Assembly: GCA_035420085.1 (NCBI GenBank)
Contig: DAOLUH010000016.1
Coordinates: forward strand, 1-64,000
Direction: 5' to 3'
DNA length: 64,000 nucleotides
From: DSWT01 sp035420085
GTDB taxonomy: Bacteria > Chloroflexota > Anaerolineae > B4-G1 > SLSP01
The notes under the pieces are model-generated. The model did no database searches and was not told where the DNA came from. It saw only the letters and a list, made by a program, of their open reading frames with translations. Made by a program: the position numbers and the translations under genes. The stretch's first letter is position 1. The number at the start of each line of letters is the position of its first letter. Of this stretch, positions 44,215-52,720 are shown piece by piece.

Positions 44215-45900
44215 TCAAGGTTGACAATCACAGCTCGCGCCGAAATCCTCCGGCCCCAGGCTCTTGGGAATGGTCAGGGCGTCACGCAGCGCAAAGTACG
44301 CCGGTTTGGGGCGATACAGCTTGTCAAAGATGAGCGCGTGATCGAAACCGGGGTTGGCATCGGGAATCCACGAATAGCGATCGGTGAAGCCCCATAACAC
44401 GAAAGCGGTGCAGTTTTCTTCGGCCAGACATACCTGTAGATACTCACGATACATATTCGCCTGTGTAGCCAACAGGCTATCGGAGGCATTGGACGGCAGG
44501 CGAATATCCAGCTCGGTGATGTGGACTTGCAGTCCCAGTTCGCCCAGGCGCTGGATATTGCGTTGCACGTCCTCCGGTTTGGGCGCAGCGCCGACGACCA
44601 GGTGCATCTGCAAGCCCACGCCGTGGATCGGCACGCCGCGCTCCACCAATCCCTTGACCAGGGCATACACCTGATCGGATTTCGCGCCCATCCCCTCAGC
44701 GCCATAATCGTTGTAGAACAACAGTGCAGCGGGATCGGCCTCGTGCGCCCAGATGAAGGCTTTGTCAATGAAGTCAGGCCCCAAACCAGCAGACCACGCC
44801 GTCTGGCGCAATGGCCCACCGGTGGCGCTGTCGCTGATGGCCTCGTTGAGCACATCCCAATAGGCGACGTGCCCTTTATAGCGGCCCACGATGGTAGTAA
44901 TGTGATCGTGGATGATCTGCTCCCACTGCTTCGGGGTGAAGGTCGCGTTTTCAATCCAGGCCGGCATGGACTGGTGCCAGAGCAGCGTGTGTCCGCGCAC
45001 TTTCATCCCCTGCGCTTCGGCGAACGCAACGATCGTGTCCGCGCCCTCAAAAGTGTATTGTTCCGCCCCTGGATGGATCGCATAGAATTTGAAGGCGTTT
45101 TCGGTGACGAGGATATTGAACTCGCGGCCCAGCACTTCGCCGTAGACCGGATCACAGCGCAAATGCTGCGGTTCGACCGCGCCGCCGATGTAGATGCCGC
45201 GCGCGTCGGCCAGGTCGCGCAACGGCGGATCGGTGGGGGTGTAGTCGCTATCCAGCCCGGTGAGGATCGCCACGCCGGCGCTGTCGGGCGGCGCGATGAC
45301 GCTGAGCTTGTGGATATGCAGCGTATTGTTCGGGCGCACACTGGCCCCGAAGTAGGCCCACCCGGCGGGCAAAATGCCGGGATCAGGCAACTGCCCGACC
45401 TCTTTACCGTTGGCGCGCACCACCAGCGTGCTGCCGACGCGCCGCAGCTCCAATTCCACCTGCCCCGACAACCCTTCAGCGGGGAAGGTTTGCTTCACAC
45501 GCGGCATAAAGCTGCTCCCGTCGTAAAAATAGACGGCGACGTTGCCCTCTTCAAGGCCCACGTCAAGCTTGTTCGTCTCGTTCCACCAATCCCCCGCGCC
45601 CGGCTTGCCGACCAGCGAAAATGCCGCCAGATTGTCGGCGTCGGCGGAGACCGTCGCGGCCACGCCGAAATCGCCATCCGCTTGCACGCGCGGTCCATAC
45701 GTGTTGAGGTATGCGCGGAATTCGCTGCCTGTGCCGATGTCGAGCACGCCATTCGCGGCGCCAATCCAGCCGGTGCAGGCCCACGAGGGATCGGCGGTGA
45801 GATTCTCGCCGCCAGCGATGGGTTTCCAGGCGTCGGCGGGAGCGCAGGCAGTGAGGATGAGCGCCATCCCCAAAATCACATAGCTGATATATTTTTTCAT
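44215..45900 (-). CDS. GH10 endo-1,4-beta-xylanase lipoprotein
   Basis: A 561-residue surface lipoprotein with lipobox LTAC (Cys19). Residues 26-205 are a beta-sandwich domain of the LamG/3-keto-disaccharide hydrolase type (NKLDVGLEEGN, VVRANGKEVG), perhaps for polymer binding. Residues 228-545 are the GH10 barrel, with acid/base E353 in YWDVLNEAISD and nucleophile E463 in VHITELDIRL, and the typical RGHTLLWHQSMPAW strand. It cuts the xylan backbone outside the cytoplasm, producing oligomers for the transporter encoded just upstream in the same operon. A palindromic repeat lies between it and the permease gene. Confidence 0.93.
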   Translation of the reverse strand: MKKYISYVILGMALILTACAPADAWKPIAGGENLTADPSWACTGWIGAANGVLDIGTGSEFRAYLNTYGPRVQADGDFGVAATVSADADNLAAFSLVGKPGAGDWWNETNKLDVGLEEGNVAVYFYDGSSFMPRVKQTFPAEGLSGQVELELRRVGSTLVVRANGKEVGQLPDPGILPAGWAYFGASVRPNNTLHIHKLSVIAPPDSAGVAILTGLDSDYTPTDPPLRDLADARGIYIGGAVEPQHLRCDPVYGEVLGREFNILVTENAFKFYAIHPGAEQYTFEGADTIVAFAEAQGMKVRGHTLLWHQSMPAWIENATFTPKQWEQIIHDHITTIVGRYKGHVAYWDVLNEAISDSATGGPLRQTAWSAGLGPDFIDKAFIWAHEADPAALLFYNDYGAEGMGAKSDQVYALVKGLVERGVPIHGVGLQMHLVVGAAPKPEDVQRNIQRLGELGLQVHITELDIRLPSNASDSLLATQANMYREYLQVCLAEENCTAFVLWGFTDRYSWIPDANPGFDHALIFDKLYRPKPAYFALRDALTIPKSLGPEDFGASCDCQP

Positions 45901-45929
45901 GATATTGTCTTTCTTGAGGGATATTTTTT

Positions 45930-45996
45930 ACCACAGAGACCACAGAATTCACAGAGAACCCCAAAAATTCTCCGTGATCTCTGTGGTCTCTGTGGC
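45930..45996. repeat. CTCTGTG-type imperfect inverted repeat, copy 3
   Basis: ACCACAGAGACCACAG through ACAGAGA (45930-45957) pairs with TCTCCGTGATCTCTGTGG through TGTGGC (45969-45996). It lies between the permease stop and the xylanase start within the xylan operon, so it is transcribed and could adjust the level of downstream genes. Confidence 0.75.
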
Positions 45997-46003
45997 TTCT
46001 GTC

Positions 46004-46900
46004 TTAACCTTTAATAGCGCCGGCAAGGGTGGAAACGAAATACTTCTGACTGTAAGCATAAAGGGCCAACGGCACCAACGCCGCCACAATCGCCGCTGTG
46101 CGCACAACCGGTAGGGCAAACACATCAGCCACCTGCTGTTGGTTCAAATTGGCGATGGCGGGCATCAGCAGGCGTTTGTTCACGTCGCTGATGATGATTT
46201 GCGGCCATAACAGCGCGTTCCAGGTGCCGCGCAGCGAAAGGGTTGCAATGACGCCGATCCCGGCTTTCGCATTCGGCAGCACAATCCTGAAAAACAAATC
46301 GAACTCATTGGCGCCATCCATCCGCGCGGCTTCCATCATCTCAGTGGGGATGCCGAGCATAAACTGGCGCATCAGAAAGATACCAAAGGCGCCGCCGCCC
46401 ACGCCGGGCAGGATCAGCCCCCAATAGTTATCAATCAACTTCAGGTCGCGCATTACGATGAACTGCGGCACCAACATCGTGGCGGTGGGCAGCAGCATAA
46501 TGCCGATGATGATGGAGAACAGGACGTCTCGACCGGGAAAGCGCAACTTGGCTAAGGCGTAGCCTGATAGCGTACACGCCAGCGTGCTCAACACCGTCGT
46601 CGCCACTGCTATCCATACCGAATTCACGACGTAGTTCTGAAAATGGTATTTTTCACTGACCATCAACTGGTAGAATTGCGTGCTAAATTTCGCCGGTATG
46701 GGGGTCAGGGGGTTCATCACCGCATCAATCTTGTTAAATGTCGAACCTACAATGCACAGGAAAGGCCAGATGAAGATCAACGCCAGGATCGCGGCCAGGG
46801 TCGTGGCCAGAATGGCCCGCAAGCGAAAAAGGCCAATTTTTGATCGAACATCGGAACCCCGTCCGGAGGTTGTATAACGTGTAAGCGCCGACGTTGCCAT
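46004..46900 (-). CDS. MalG-type carbohydrate ABC permease (copy 1)
   Basis: A 298-residue inner-membrane permease with six spans. The contact loop MMEAARMDGANEFDLFFRIV is the EAA motif of the MalG group and the C-terminus is TLAGAIKG. It forms the translocation pore with the MalF-type partner and would import xylan fragments here. Its ATG overlaps the stop of the MalF gene (TAATG). Its sequence is extremely similar to the second permease at 47880-48758, even at the nucleotide level, so one is a recent duplicate. No ATP-binding subunit gene is in the operon; as is common, a shared ATPase from elsewhere is presumed. Confidence 0.92.
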   Translation of the reverse strand: MATSALTRYTTSGRGSDVRSKIGLFRLRAILATTLAAILALIFIWPFLCIVGSTFNKIDAVMNPLTPIPAKFSTQFYQLMVSEKYHFQNYVVNSVWIAVATTVLSTLACTLSGYALAKLRFPGRDVLFSIIIGIMLLPTATMLVPQFIVMRDLKLIDNYWGLILPGVGGGAFGIFLMRQFMLGIPTEMMEAARMDGANEFDLFFRIVLPNAKAGIGVIATLSLRGTWNALLWPQIIISDVNKRLLMPAIANLNQQQVADVFALPVVRTAAIVAALVPLALYAYSQKYFVSTLAGAIKG

Positions 46901-47847
46901 TATGCTTCCTCCTTTCCAAGTCTGAATTCATAGAGCCTTAATTGCAAAATGGTGATCACGACCGCGATGAAAAAGACCAGCCAGCCAATGGCCGTGGCAT
47001 AGCCCATCCTGAATTGTCCGAAGGCCATCTGTTGGATATGGGTCATGAAGAACCAGCCTTTTCCTCGCGCCCCGCCGCCTGTCCCCAAGAAGACATACGG
47101 CACCTCAAAATTCATCAGCGACCCCGCCGCGGCGGTAATCGAGATATAGGCAAAGACCGGTTTGAGCAGCGGCAAAATGATGTAGCGGGCGCGTTGCCAG
47201 GGCGACGCGCCATCCACGATGGCCGCTTCAATAATCTCATCACCGATCCCGCTCATCCCCGCGATGAGGAACACGGCGTGATTGCCCATCCATTGCCAAA
47301 AGGCGATCACCAACAAGTTGGGAATGATAAACTGCGCCAGGCCAGCCCAGTCAACGCGCGGGCCGCCAAAGGCGACCAGGAGAGCATTGGCAAACCCGTG
47401 TGTCTTGCTGAAAAACCACCCGCCGATGATGCCCATCGTCACACCTGGAAGGACGGAAGGAATGAAAAACAAGGTGCGCCATAGGCTCTTGGCCTTGAGC
47501 GCCGGGGAGGTCAGGAGCAAAGCCAGTACAAACGCGCAGGGCAATTGTGTCGCCAGACTTCCTACGGTGAAGTAGACAAAGTTTTTGAGCGCTATCCCCA
47601 TGCGCGAGTCATTGGTCAACGCTTCGACAAAGTTGGCTAATCCGACCCACTCCCATTTGCCGGTGTAGCCTAAAGACTCCTGAAACCCCATCACGACGGC
47701 GCGCAACATTGGGTAGAGTGTGAAGATCGCAAAGGTGATGAAGAAAGGGGCGACGAACAGATAGGGGGTCCATTTCGTCTGATCGGAAAAGAATTTTTGC
47801 ACCGAAGAATGTCTCTTTGTTGGTCCTGGAACAGCAATACTTGCCAT
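46900..47847 (-). CDS. MalF-type carbohydrate ABC permease
   Basis: A 315-residue permease with six spans (YLFVAPFFITFAIFTLYPML is the first). The EAA contact loop is IEAAIVDGASPWQRARYIIL. It is the partner of the MalG-type proteins encoded on each side. The start ATG at 47847 has AGGAGG five bases upstream; an upstream in-frame codon at 47871 does not. It shares one base with the start of the following MalG gene. Confidence 0.92.
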   Translation of the reverse strand: MASIAVPGPTKRHSSVQKFFSDQTKWTPYLFVAPFFITFAIFTLYPMLRAVVMGFQESLGYTGKWEWVGLANFVEALTNDSRMGIALKNFVYFTVGSLATQLPCAFVLALLLTSPALKAKSLWRTLFFIPSVLPGVTMGIIGGWFFSKTHGFANALLVAFGGPRVDWAGLAQFIIPNLLVIAFWQWMGNHAVFLIAGMSGIGDEIIEAAIVDGASPWQRARYIILPLLKPVFAYISITAAAGSLMNFEVPYVFLGTGGGARGKGWFFMTHIQQMAFGQFRMGYATAIGWLVFFIAVVITILQLRLYEFRLGKEEA

Positions 47848-47879
47848 CAATGCCTCCTTCAAAATAACCAAGAAATCAT

Positions 47880-48758
47880 TCAGCCTTTAATTGCTCCGGC
47901 CAGGGTGGATACAAAGTGGCGCTGGCTGTAGGCATACAAGGCCAGAGGGACTATCGCAGCCACCAGGGAAGCCGTCCGTACAACGTGGATCGCCCAGACC
48001 TCGACCATCATGTTGTTGTGCAGCGCGATTTGGGGCATCAAGAGCTGCCGGGCAGGGTCCGTGATGATGAGCTGCGGCCATAACAACGCGTTCCAATTGC
48101 CGCGCAGCGAAAGGGTCGCAATGACGCCGATGCCGGCTTTGGCGTTTGGCAACACAATCCGGGAGAATAACGCGAACTCATTGGCGCCATCCATCCGCGC
48201 GGCTTCCAGCATCTCGGTGGGGATATTGAGCATAAACTGGCGCATCAGAAAAATCCCAAAGGCGCCGCCGCCCACGCCGGGCAAGATCAGCCCCCAATAG
48301 CTATTCACCAACTTCAGCTCGCGCATCACGACGAACTGCGGGACCAACATCGTGGCGGTGGGCAGCAGCATCACCCCGATGATGATGGAGAACAAGAGGC
48401 CGCGCCCTGGAAAACGCAGTTTAGCCAAAGCGTAGCCCGACAGGGTACTCGCCAGGGCGCTGAGTACCGTTGTGCTGACGCTCACGACGACCGAATTCAT
48501 AATGTAATCCTGAAAGTGATACTTTTCACCAAGCATCAACTGGTAGAACTGCAAACTGAATTTGGCCGGAATCGGAATCAGCGGGTTCATCACCACATCA
48601 AGTTTATTGAACGTCGCCGCCAATATACACAAAAAAGGCCACACAAACACTAACGCAAGAATGGCGGCTATTGTGGTCGTCACAATGGCTCTCAAACGAA
48701 AAAGACCAATTTTTGGGCGCGCCTGGGGACGCTGCATAAATAGAGCTGGAGTCACCAT
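47880..48758 (-). CDS. MalG-type carbohydrate ABC permease (copy 2)
   Basis: A 292-residue permease nearly identical in layout to the copy at 46004-46900: GLFRLRAIV, TLSGYALAKLRFPGRG, LEAARMDGANEFALFSRIVL and the same TLAGAIKG end. The main differences are in the N-terminus and in the segment before the last span (NNMMVEVWAIHVVRTAS against QQQVADVFALPVVRTAA), which could tune substrate contact. It follows the solute-binding protein gene after a hairpin. The genome thus carries MalG-MalF-MalG in tandem with one binding protein. Confidence 0.92.
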   Translation of the reverse strand: MVTPALFMQRPQARPKIGLFRLRAIVTTTIAAILALVFVWPFLCILAATFNKLDVVMNPLIPIPAKFSLQFYQLMLGEKYHFQDYIMNSVVVSVSTTVLSALASTLSGYALAKLRFPGRGLLFSIIIGVMLLPTATMLVPQFVVMRELKLVNSYWGLILPGVGGGAFGIFLMRQFMLNIPTEMLEAARMDGANEFALFSRIVLPNAKAGIGVIATLSLRGNWNALLWPQLIITDPARQLLMPQIALHNNMMVEVWAIHVVRTASLVAAIVPLALYAYSQRHFVSTLAGAIKG

Positions 48759-48866
48759 TTTAGTTTCAATTATCCTTTAGAGAGCGCTTGTTCAGGTACA
48801 ACGCACCCGGATGTAGATATTTGCCACAAGTGCGTTGCCTCGAATAATACTACTATACACAAAATT

Positions 48867-48898
48867 ACCGGGGGAGCAACTCCCCACTCTCCCCCGGT
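48867..48898 (-). terminator. stem-loop after the solute-binding protein gene
   Basis: ACCGGGGGAG (48867-48876) and CTCCCCCGGT (48889-48898) form a 10-bp stem. On the minus strand it is followed by AATTTT, a short U-tract. It lies between the binding-protein stop and the first permease start and is expected to give partial termination, leaving more binding protein than permease. The rest of 48759-48950 holds no gene. Confidence 0.7.
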
Positions 48899-48950
48899 TT
48901 GAACTCACCAAGCAACGCAGAAAGGGGCGGATGTACACACCCCAACTTGA

Positions 48951-50327
48951 CTAAAACTTGTTCTTCTCGATATCCGCGACAGCCTGATCGTAGGCCGCGT
49001 TGATGCACTCGTCAAGGGTGATTTCGCCAGCCCAGGCCGCGCTAAATTGCGAACCCCATGCTGACGTGACCAGGCTTGTTGTCCACTGTTCGGAGTAACT
49101 GGGCAGGCGGTTGGCCGCATCAATGAAGATTTCACCGGCAACTTGCCCGCCAAGATACTCGGTGGGTTTGTGGAAGATTTCATTATCCCAGGCGCCCTTC
49201 ACAGGCGGCAAAATCCCGGTATCCACAAATCGCTGCGCCAGTTGGCCCGCGCCATTCTCAAAGTACACGTACAGCAGCACGTTGATGGCCAGGTCGGCAA
49301 TCTTGCACAGCTTCGGTACGGAGGCGCTGGTGCCGCCCCAAGAGGTGGTGCGTGGCGAATTCGCCGTCATGCCGGGCAAACTCGTCATCCGCATGGGCGA
49401 ATCGGCCAACCATGCCTTATCCTCAGCGGTACCCTGGAAGTGGATGCCGTACAACCAGTCAGGGCAGAACTGCGCCAACACCTGACCCTCTTTGACCATC
49501 GCCACCTGGTTGCCCCAGTCAATATCCATATGATAATCGTGGAAGCGCATCCAGTCGGCGGCGGCTTCTTTCAAGCCTGGGTCCTTCAACATCGGCTCGC
49601 CATTGGCATTCGTCCACCATATACCTTTGTCCATCATCCGCGCCGGCAGGTTGGTGCAGCTCAAGCAGTCCATGATAACAGCGCGCGGGCGGCCATCCGG
49701 CATCTTCATATCCGTCTTCTTCGCGACTTCCTTGGCGGCGTCGAGGAATTTGCTATAGGTATCCACGGTCGCCATGTCAATGCCAAACTCCTTCCACGCG
49801 CGATCATGGTACAGCATCACCACCGGATGCACATCATGGGGTGCGCCATAATACTTGCCATCCTTGCTATAGCGGTCAAACCGAGTCGTCAATACCTGGT
49901 TTGCGTAGGGGCTGGCCTGGAGTGCGGGTTTCAGGTCAATGAAAGGAATGATGCTGTCATCACCCTTCAAGAATTTGACGACGTCATCCGCGTTTTGCTC
50001 GATAATGTCAGGGAACCCACTGCCAGCCATCAGGGTAGCCGGGAACTTCTGCGTCATCGCATCGCGGGACATCATCTCGTAGGAGAGCTTGATGTTGAAC
50101 TTATCTTGAATCTCATTCACACGCCGATCATACTCCGGCTTGTGGTTCTCGGCCTGGAACCAAAACAAGAACGGAACGGGTTCGGCTTTGGCCGGAACAC
50201 CAGTGGGCGCTGCTTCCTGGGTTGCCGGGGCCGCGGCGGGTTTGCCACATGCGGCCAATACCACACTCGCGCCTGCCAGACCGGCAAGCTGCAAAAACTC
50301 ACGACGGCTTAAACGTTTCTCGTCCAT
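48951..50327 (-). CDS. family 1 solute-binding lipoprotein with twin-arginine signal
   Basis: A 458-residue binding protein of the carbohydrate uptake 1 type. The N-terminus MDEKRLSRREFLQLAG is a twin-arginine-like signal, followed by a lipobox LAAC (about Cys27), so it may be exported folded and lipid-anchored. The mature part begins FLFWFQAENHKPEYDRRVNEI, typical of SBP_bac_1, and later has GKYYGAPHDVHPVVMLYHDRAW and SPRTTSWGGTSASV. It should bind xylo-oligosaccharides made by the GH10 enzyme. It is the first gene of the operon, 260 bases from the predicted transcription start. That leader has no obvious gene or riboswitch that I can identify. Confidence 0.92.
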   Translation of the reverse strand: MDEKRLSRREFLQLAGLAGASVVLAACGKPAAAPATQEAAPTGVPAKAEPVPFLFWFQAENHKPEYDRRVNEIQDKFNIKLSYEMMSRDAMTQKFPATLMAGSGFPDIIEQNADDVVKFLKGDDSIIPFIDLKPALQASPYANQVLTTRFDRYSKDGKYYGAPHDVHPVVMLYHDRAWKEFGIDMATVDTYSKFLDAAKEVAKKTDMKMPDGRPRAVIMDCLSCTNLPARMMDKGIWWTNANGEPMLKDPGLKEAAADWMRFHDYHMDIDWGNQVAMVKEGQVLAQFCPDWLYGIHFQGTAEDKAWLADSPMRMTSLPGMTANSPRTTSWGGTSASVPKLCKIADLAINVLLYVYFENGAGQLAQRFVDTGILPPVKGAWDNEIFHKPTEYLGGQVAGEIFIDAANRLPSYSEQWTTSLVTSAWGSQFSAAWAGEITLDECINAAYDQAVADIEKNKF

Positions 50328-50571
50328 TTGTTCTCCTCCATAGTGAATAGAATGATCATTGGATTGTGATGCTTAGGTATATCGTAACGCTTGATGCTGA
50401 GCCTTAGCAAATTTCTCGGCTCAATTCCATGTCTTACCTCCTTTCATTCAATCATGATCGCTTCCGAAGAAGACTCAAAATGCACTGTCCCTCACACGTT
50501 CATCGCTGGGGTTGAATTTGAGAGCGAAAAAAGCTCTGTTAAGGTCGCGTCGCCTCACGGCCATAGACCTC

Positions 50572-50621
50572 ATTGTGATGGGTCACAATTTAACTATAAC
50601 ATAATTCTCTTTTGGAGTCAA
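50572..50621 (-). promoter_or_regulatory. xylan operon promoter with overlapping LacI operator
   Basis: On the minus strand TTGACT (50616-50621), 17-base spacer and TATAGT (50593-50598) form a strong sigma70-type promoter with the start near 50586. An 18-bp palindrome ATTGTGAT-GG-GTCACAAT (50572-50589, one mismatch between arms) covers that start point. The same site occurs in perfect form at 50755-50772, in front of the LacI-family gene. This is the classical position for repression by a LacI-family protein. Confidence 0.85.
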
Positions 50622-50714
50622 GACCCAATTCGTTAAATCGGGGATATTTTTCGTGTTTTGATATACGTTGTGCGCGAAAAATACCAAAGTATGCGAAAAA
50701 ACCAAAAGAACCTA

Positions 50715-50772
50715 TTGCATCTCGCGCATAGTTAGTGTATAATAATAGAGCTTTATTGTGACGGGTCACAAT
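50715..50772 (+). promoter_or_regulatory. lacI-family gene promoter with operator
   Basis: TTGCAT (50715-50720), exactly 17 bases, TATAAT (50738-50743): a near-consensus promoter. The perfect palindrome ATTGTGAC-GG-GTCACAAT (50755-50772) follows the expected start at about 50750. The two operators, 183 bases apart, could also bind one tetramer and loop the DNA. The stretch 50328-50796 holds only these regulatory sites and untranslated leader. Confidence 0.85.
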
Positions 50773-50796
50773 TTCAGCCCTCCTAGAGGTATGCGT

Positions 50797-51825
50797 ATGT
50801 CTGATACACAAACAAAGCGCGCCACACTCCACGATGTCGCCGAATTGTCCGGTGTCTCGTATCAAACCGTCTCGCGCGTCATCAACAACCATCCCAATGT
50901 CGCCGGAAAAACGCGCGCTAAGGTTTTGCAGGCGATTCAAGAACTTGAGTATCGTCCCAACCCGGCAGCGCAGGTGCTTGCCACCGGTCGTTCGTACATA
51001 TTGCAACTTCTCATGTTCGATATCCGCTACAGCGACCCGTTTCCGGCTATGCTTTATTGGGCGAAAAAAATGGGCTACACACTGGTAATCTCGGAGATCA
51101 GTCCCGTGGCCAGTAGAAAAGAAGTCAGTAGTTTTTTGGAAGACCTGGCTACGCGCATGATTGATGGGCTAATTATCTATACACCACTCCCGCCCCTCTC
51201 TTATGAGGAGATGAACGAGTTTTGTCGGGGTATACCGTTTGTTCTGGTCGGGGCTGAACCCGGCGTCAGAGCGCCCTCGGTCGTCTTTGATCAACGTCAT
51301 GGTTCAAAACTTGCGCTGCAACACCTGCTCGATTTGGGACATCGGCAAATCGCGGAAATTACCGGCCCTCGCGCGCATGTTGATGCGCGGTTACGCCATG
51401 AGACGCTGGTCACGACCTTACAGGCGCACGGTATAACGCCTGGGCCAAGTGTAGAAGGAGATTTTGAAGTCCCTAGCGGCTATGCGGGGGCCAAAAAGTT
51501 ACTGGATAGTGGGGAACCGTTTACGGCGCTTTTTGTCGCCAATGACCGCATGGCGTTAGGCGCCTTGTGCGCCTTGCATGAACACGGCATCAAGGTCCCC
51601 AACGAAGTCTCCATCGTCGGGTTCGATGATATGGGCGAAGCGGCCTATTTTACGCCGCCCTTGACCACCGTTCGGCAAGACCTCAATGCTCTGGCGCACC
51701 AAAGCGTCGAATACCTCGTCTCTATGATTAAAAATCCAGAGACGCCTGTGCAACAGCGCAATTTGTACCCGGAGCTGATTGTGCGGAAAAGCACGGCGCC
51801 CGTCGCCAAGAACCGGAGCCGCTAA
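50797..51825 (+). CDS. LacI-family transcriptional regulator of the xylan operon
   Basis: A 342-residue repressor. The N-terminal helix-turn-helix reads TLHDVAELSGVSYQTVSRVINN, with the YQTVSRV recognition helix and hinge helix ending RPNPAAQVL. The rest is the periplasmic-binding-like effector domain with FVANDRMALGALCALHEHG and VSIVGFDDMG. The effector is probably a xylose-containing oligosaccharide or xylose, by neighbourhood. I use the ATG at 50797, with GAGG seven bases upstream; one six bases earlier is possible. It is divergent from the xylan operon and has matching operators at both promoters. It overlaps the end of the convergent gene by four bases. Confidence 0.93.
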   Translation: MSDTQTKRATLHDVAELSGVSYQTVSRVINNHPNVAGKTRAKVLQAIQELEYRPNPAAQVLATGRSYILQLLMFDIRYSDPFPAMLYWAKKMGYTLVISEISPVASRKEVSSFLEDLATRMIDGLIIYTPLPPLSYEEMNEFCRGIPFVLVGAEPGVRAPSVVFDQRHGSKLALQHLLDLGHRQIAEITGPRAHVDARLRHETLVTTLQAHGITPGPSVEGDFEVPSGYAGAKKLLDSGEPFTALFVANDRMALGALCALHEHGIKVPNEVSIVGFDDMGEAAYFTPPLTTVRQDLNALAHQSVEYLVSMIKNPETPVQQRNLYPELIVRKSTAPVAKNRSR

Positions 51826-52661
51826 CCCATCTGGCTAAACCGCCGCACATATTCAGCATTGATCGCCACCTGATCCTCATATTCGGGGTACATTCCCACG
51901 ATCACGGCATCGTTGGGCTTGATCTCGCGGAACGCCGCTGCAAACGCGGCCTCCACCCATTCGGGCCGGTCGCACAGCCGCCCCGCCGCCAGGATTTTGA
52001 ACGCCAGACACGGCTTGTCCGTCCCACGCATCGCTTTGTACATGCGCGGCGGATCGCTTTCCAGATAGACTTCTTTAGGCGGCAGCGGCACATGGCCGAG
52101 CAGCGCCTTGAGTTCCTCCGGGCTGCGATGCCGTTCGTAGACGCAGCACATGAAGAAATCCACGTCCCACCCGGCGGAAACAATATGATCTACCACGTCG
52201 GGAATGTGCGTGGAGACGCCCACCAGCACGCCGGCGTCGCGGATGCGCTTGCAATACTCACGCGCTTTGTCCATCTGCCCCGTCTTCCAGAACACATCGG
52301 TCACTTCGCCGTGGTGCGCCACGCCGATAGTTCCGCCGGCAACGAGACGTTCAAGCATATCCGGGTCCTGTTCGCTGTCGCTCGCCAGGGCGATGTAGTG
52401 CATTGTGCCGCCGTTTGCGACGTAGGTCTGGTAGGCTTCCAGATTCACCGGGCCGGATTGCCAGGTGTTGACGCCGTGCAGTTCACACTGGCGCAGCGTC
52501 TCCTGGATGCGCTCCGCCGTGAAATAGCGCCGCATTTGCATATTGACGAAGCGCGACAGGTGCGAGCCGCCGTTGATGGGGTTCGCGCCGAGGATCAGAC
52601 GCGACACGGTATAGTTCCCGAAGGGGATGTGGGGCATAGTGGATGGTGGTGCATCAAACAT
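51822..52661 (-). CDS. predicted TIM-barrel protein of unknown function
   Basis: A 279-residue protein. Its pattern of alternating strands (RLILGANPINGGSH, TIGVAHHGEV, VLVGVSTHIPD, DVDFFMCCVYE, PCLAFKILAAGRL) and spacing suggests a barrel close to aldo/keto-reductase-like or sugar epimerase-like proteins, but no catalytic motif is clear. I cannot name a family. It has a good ribosome site (AGGAGG, six bases from ATG at 52661). It lies in a run of carbohydrate genes on the minus strand, ends within the LacI gene and starts 60 bases after the next glycosidase gene. A role in sugar metabolism is likely only by context. Confidence 0.55.
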   Translation of the reverse strand: MFDAPPSTMPHIPFGNYTVSRLILGANPINGGSHLSRFVNMQMRRYFTAERIQETLRQCELHGVNTWQSGPVNLEAYQTYVANGGTMHYIALASDSEQDPDMLERLVAGGTIGVAHHGEVTDVFWKTGQMDKAREYCKRIRDAGVLVGVSTHIPDVVDHIVSAGWDVDFFMCCVYERHRSPEELKALLGHVPLPPKEVYLESDPPRMYKAMRGTDKPCLAFKILAAGRLCDRPEWVEAAFAAAFREIKPNDAVIVGMYPEYEDQVAINAEYVRRFSQMG

Positions 52662-52720
52662 TAAAAACCTCCTGAAGCGTTCCAACGTTATGTTCTGGTG
52701 TACGATGTTCTATCAGACAG

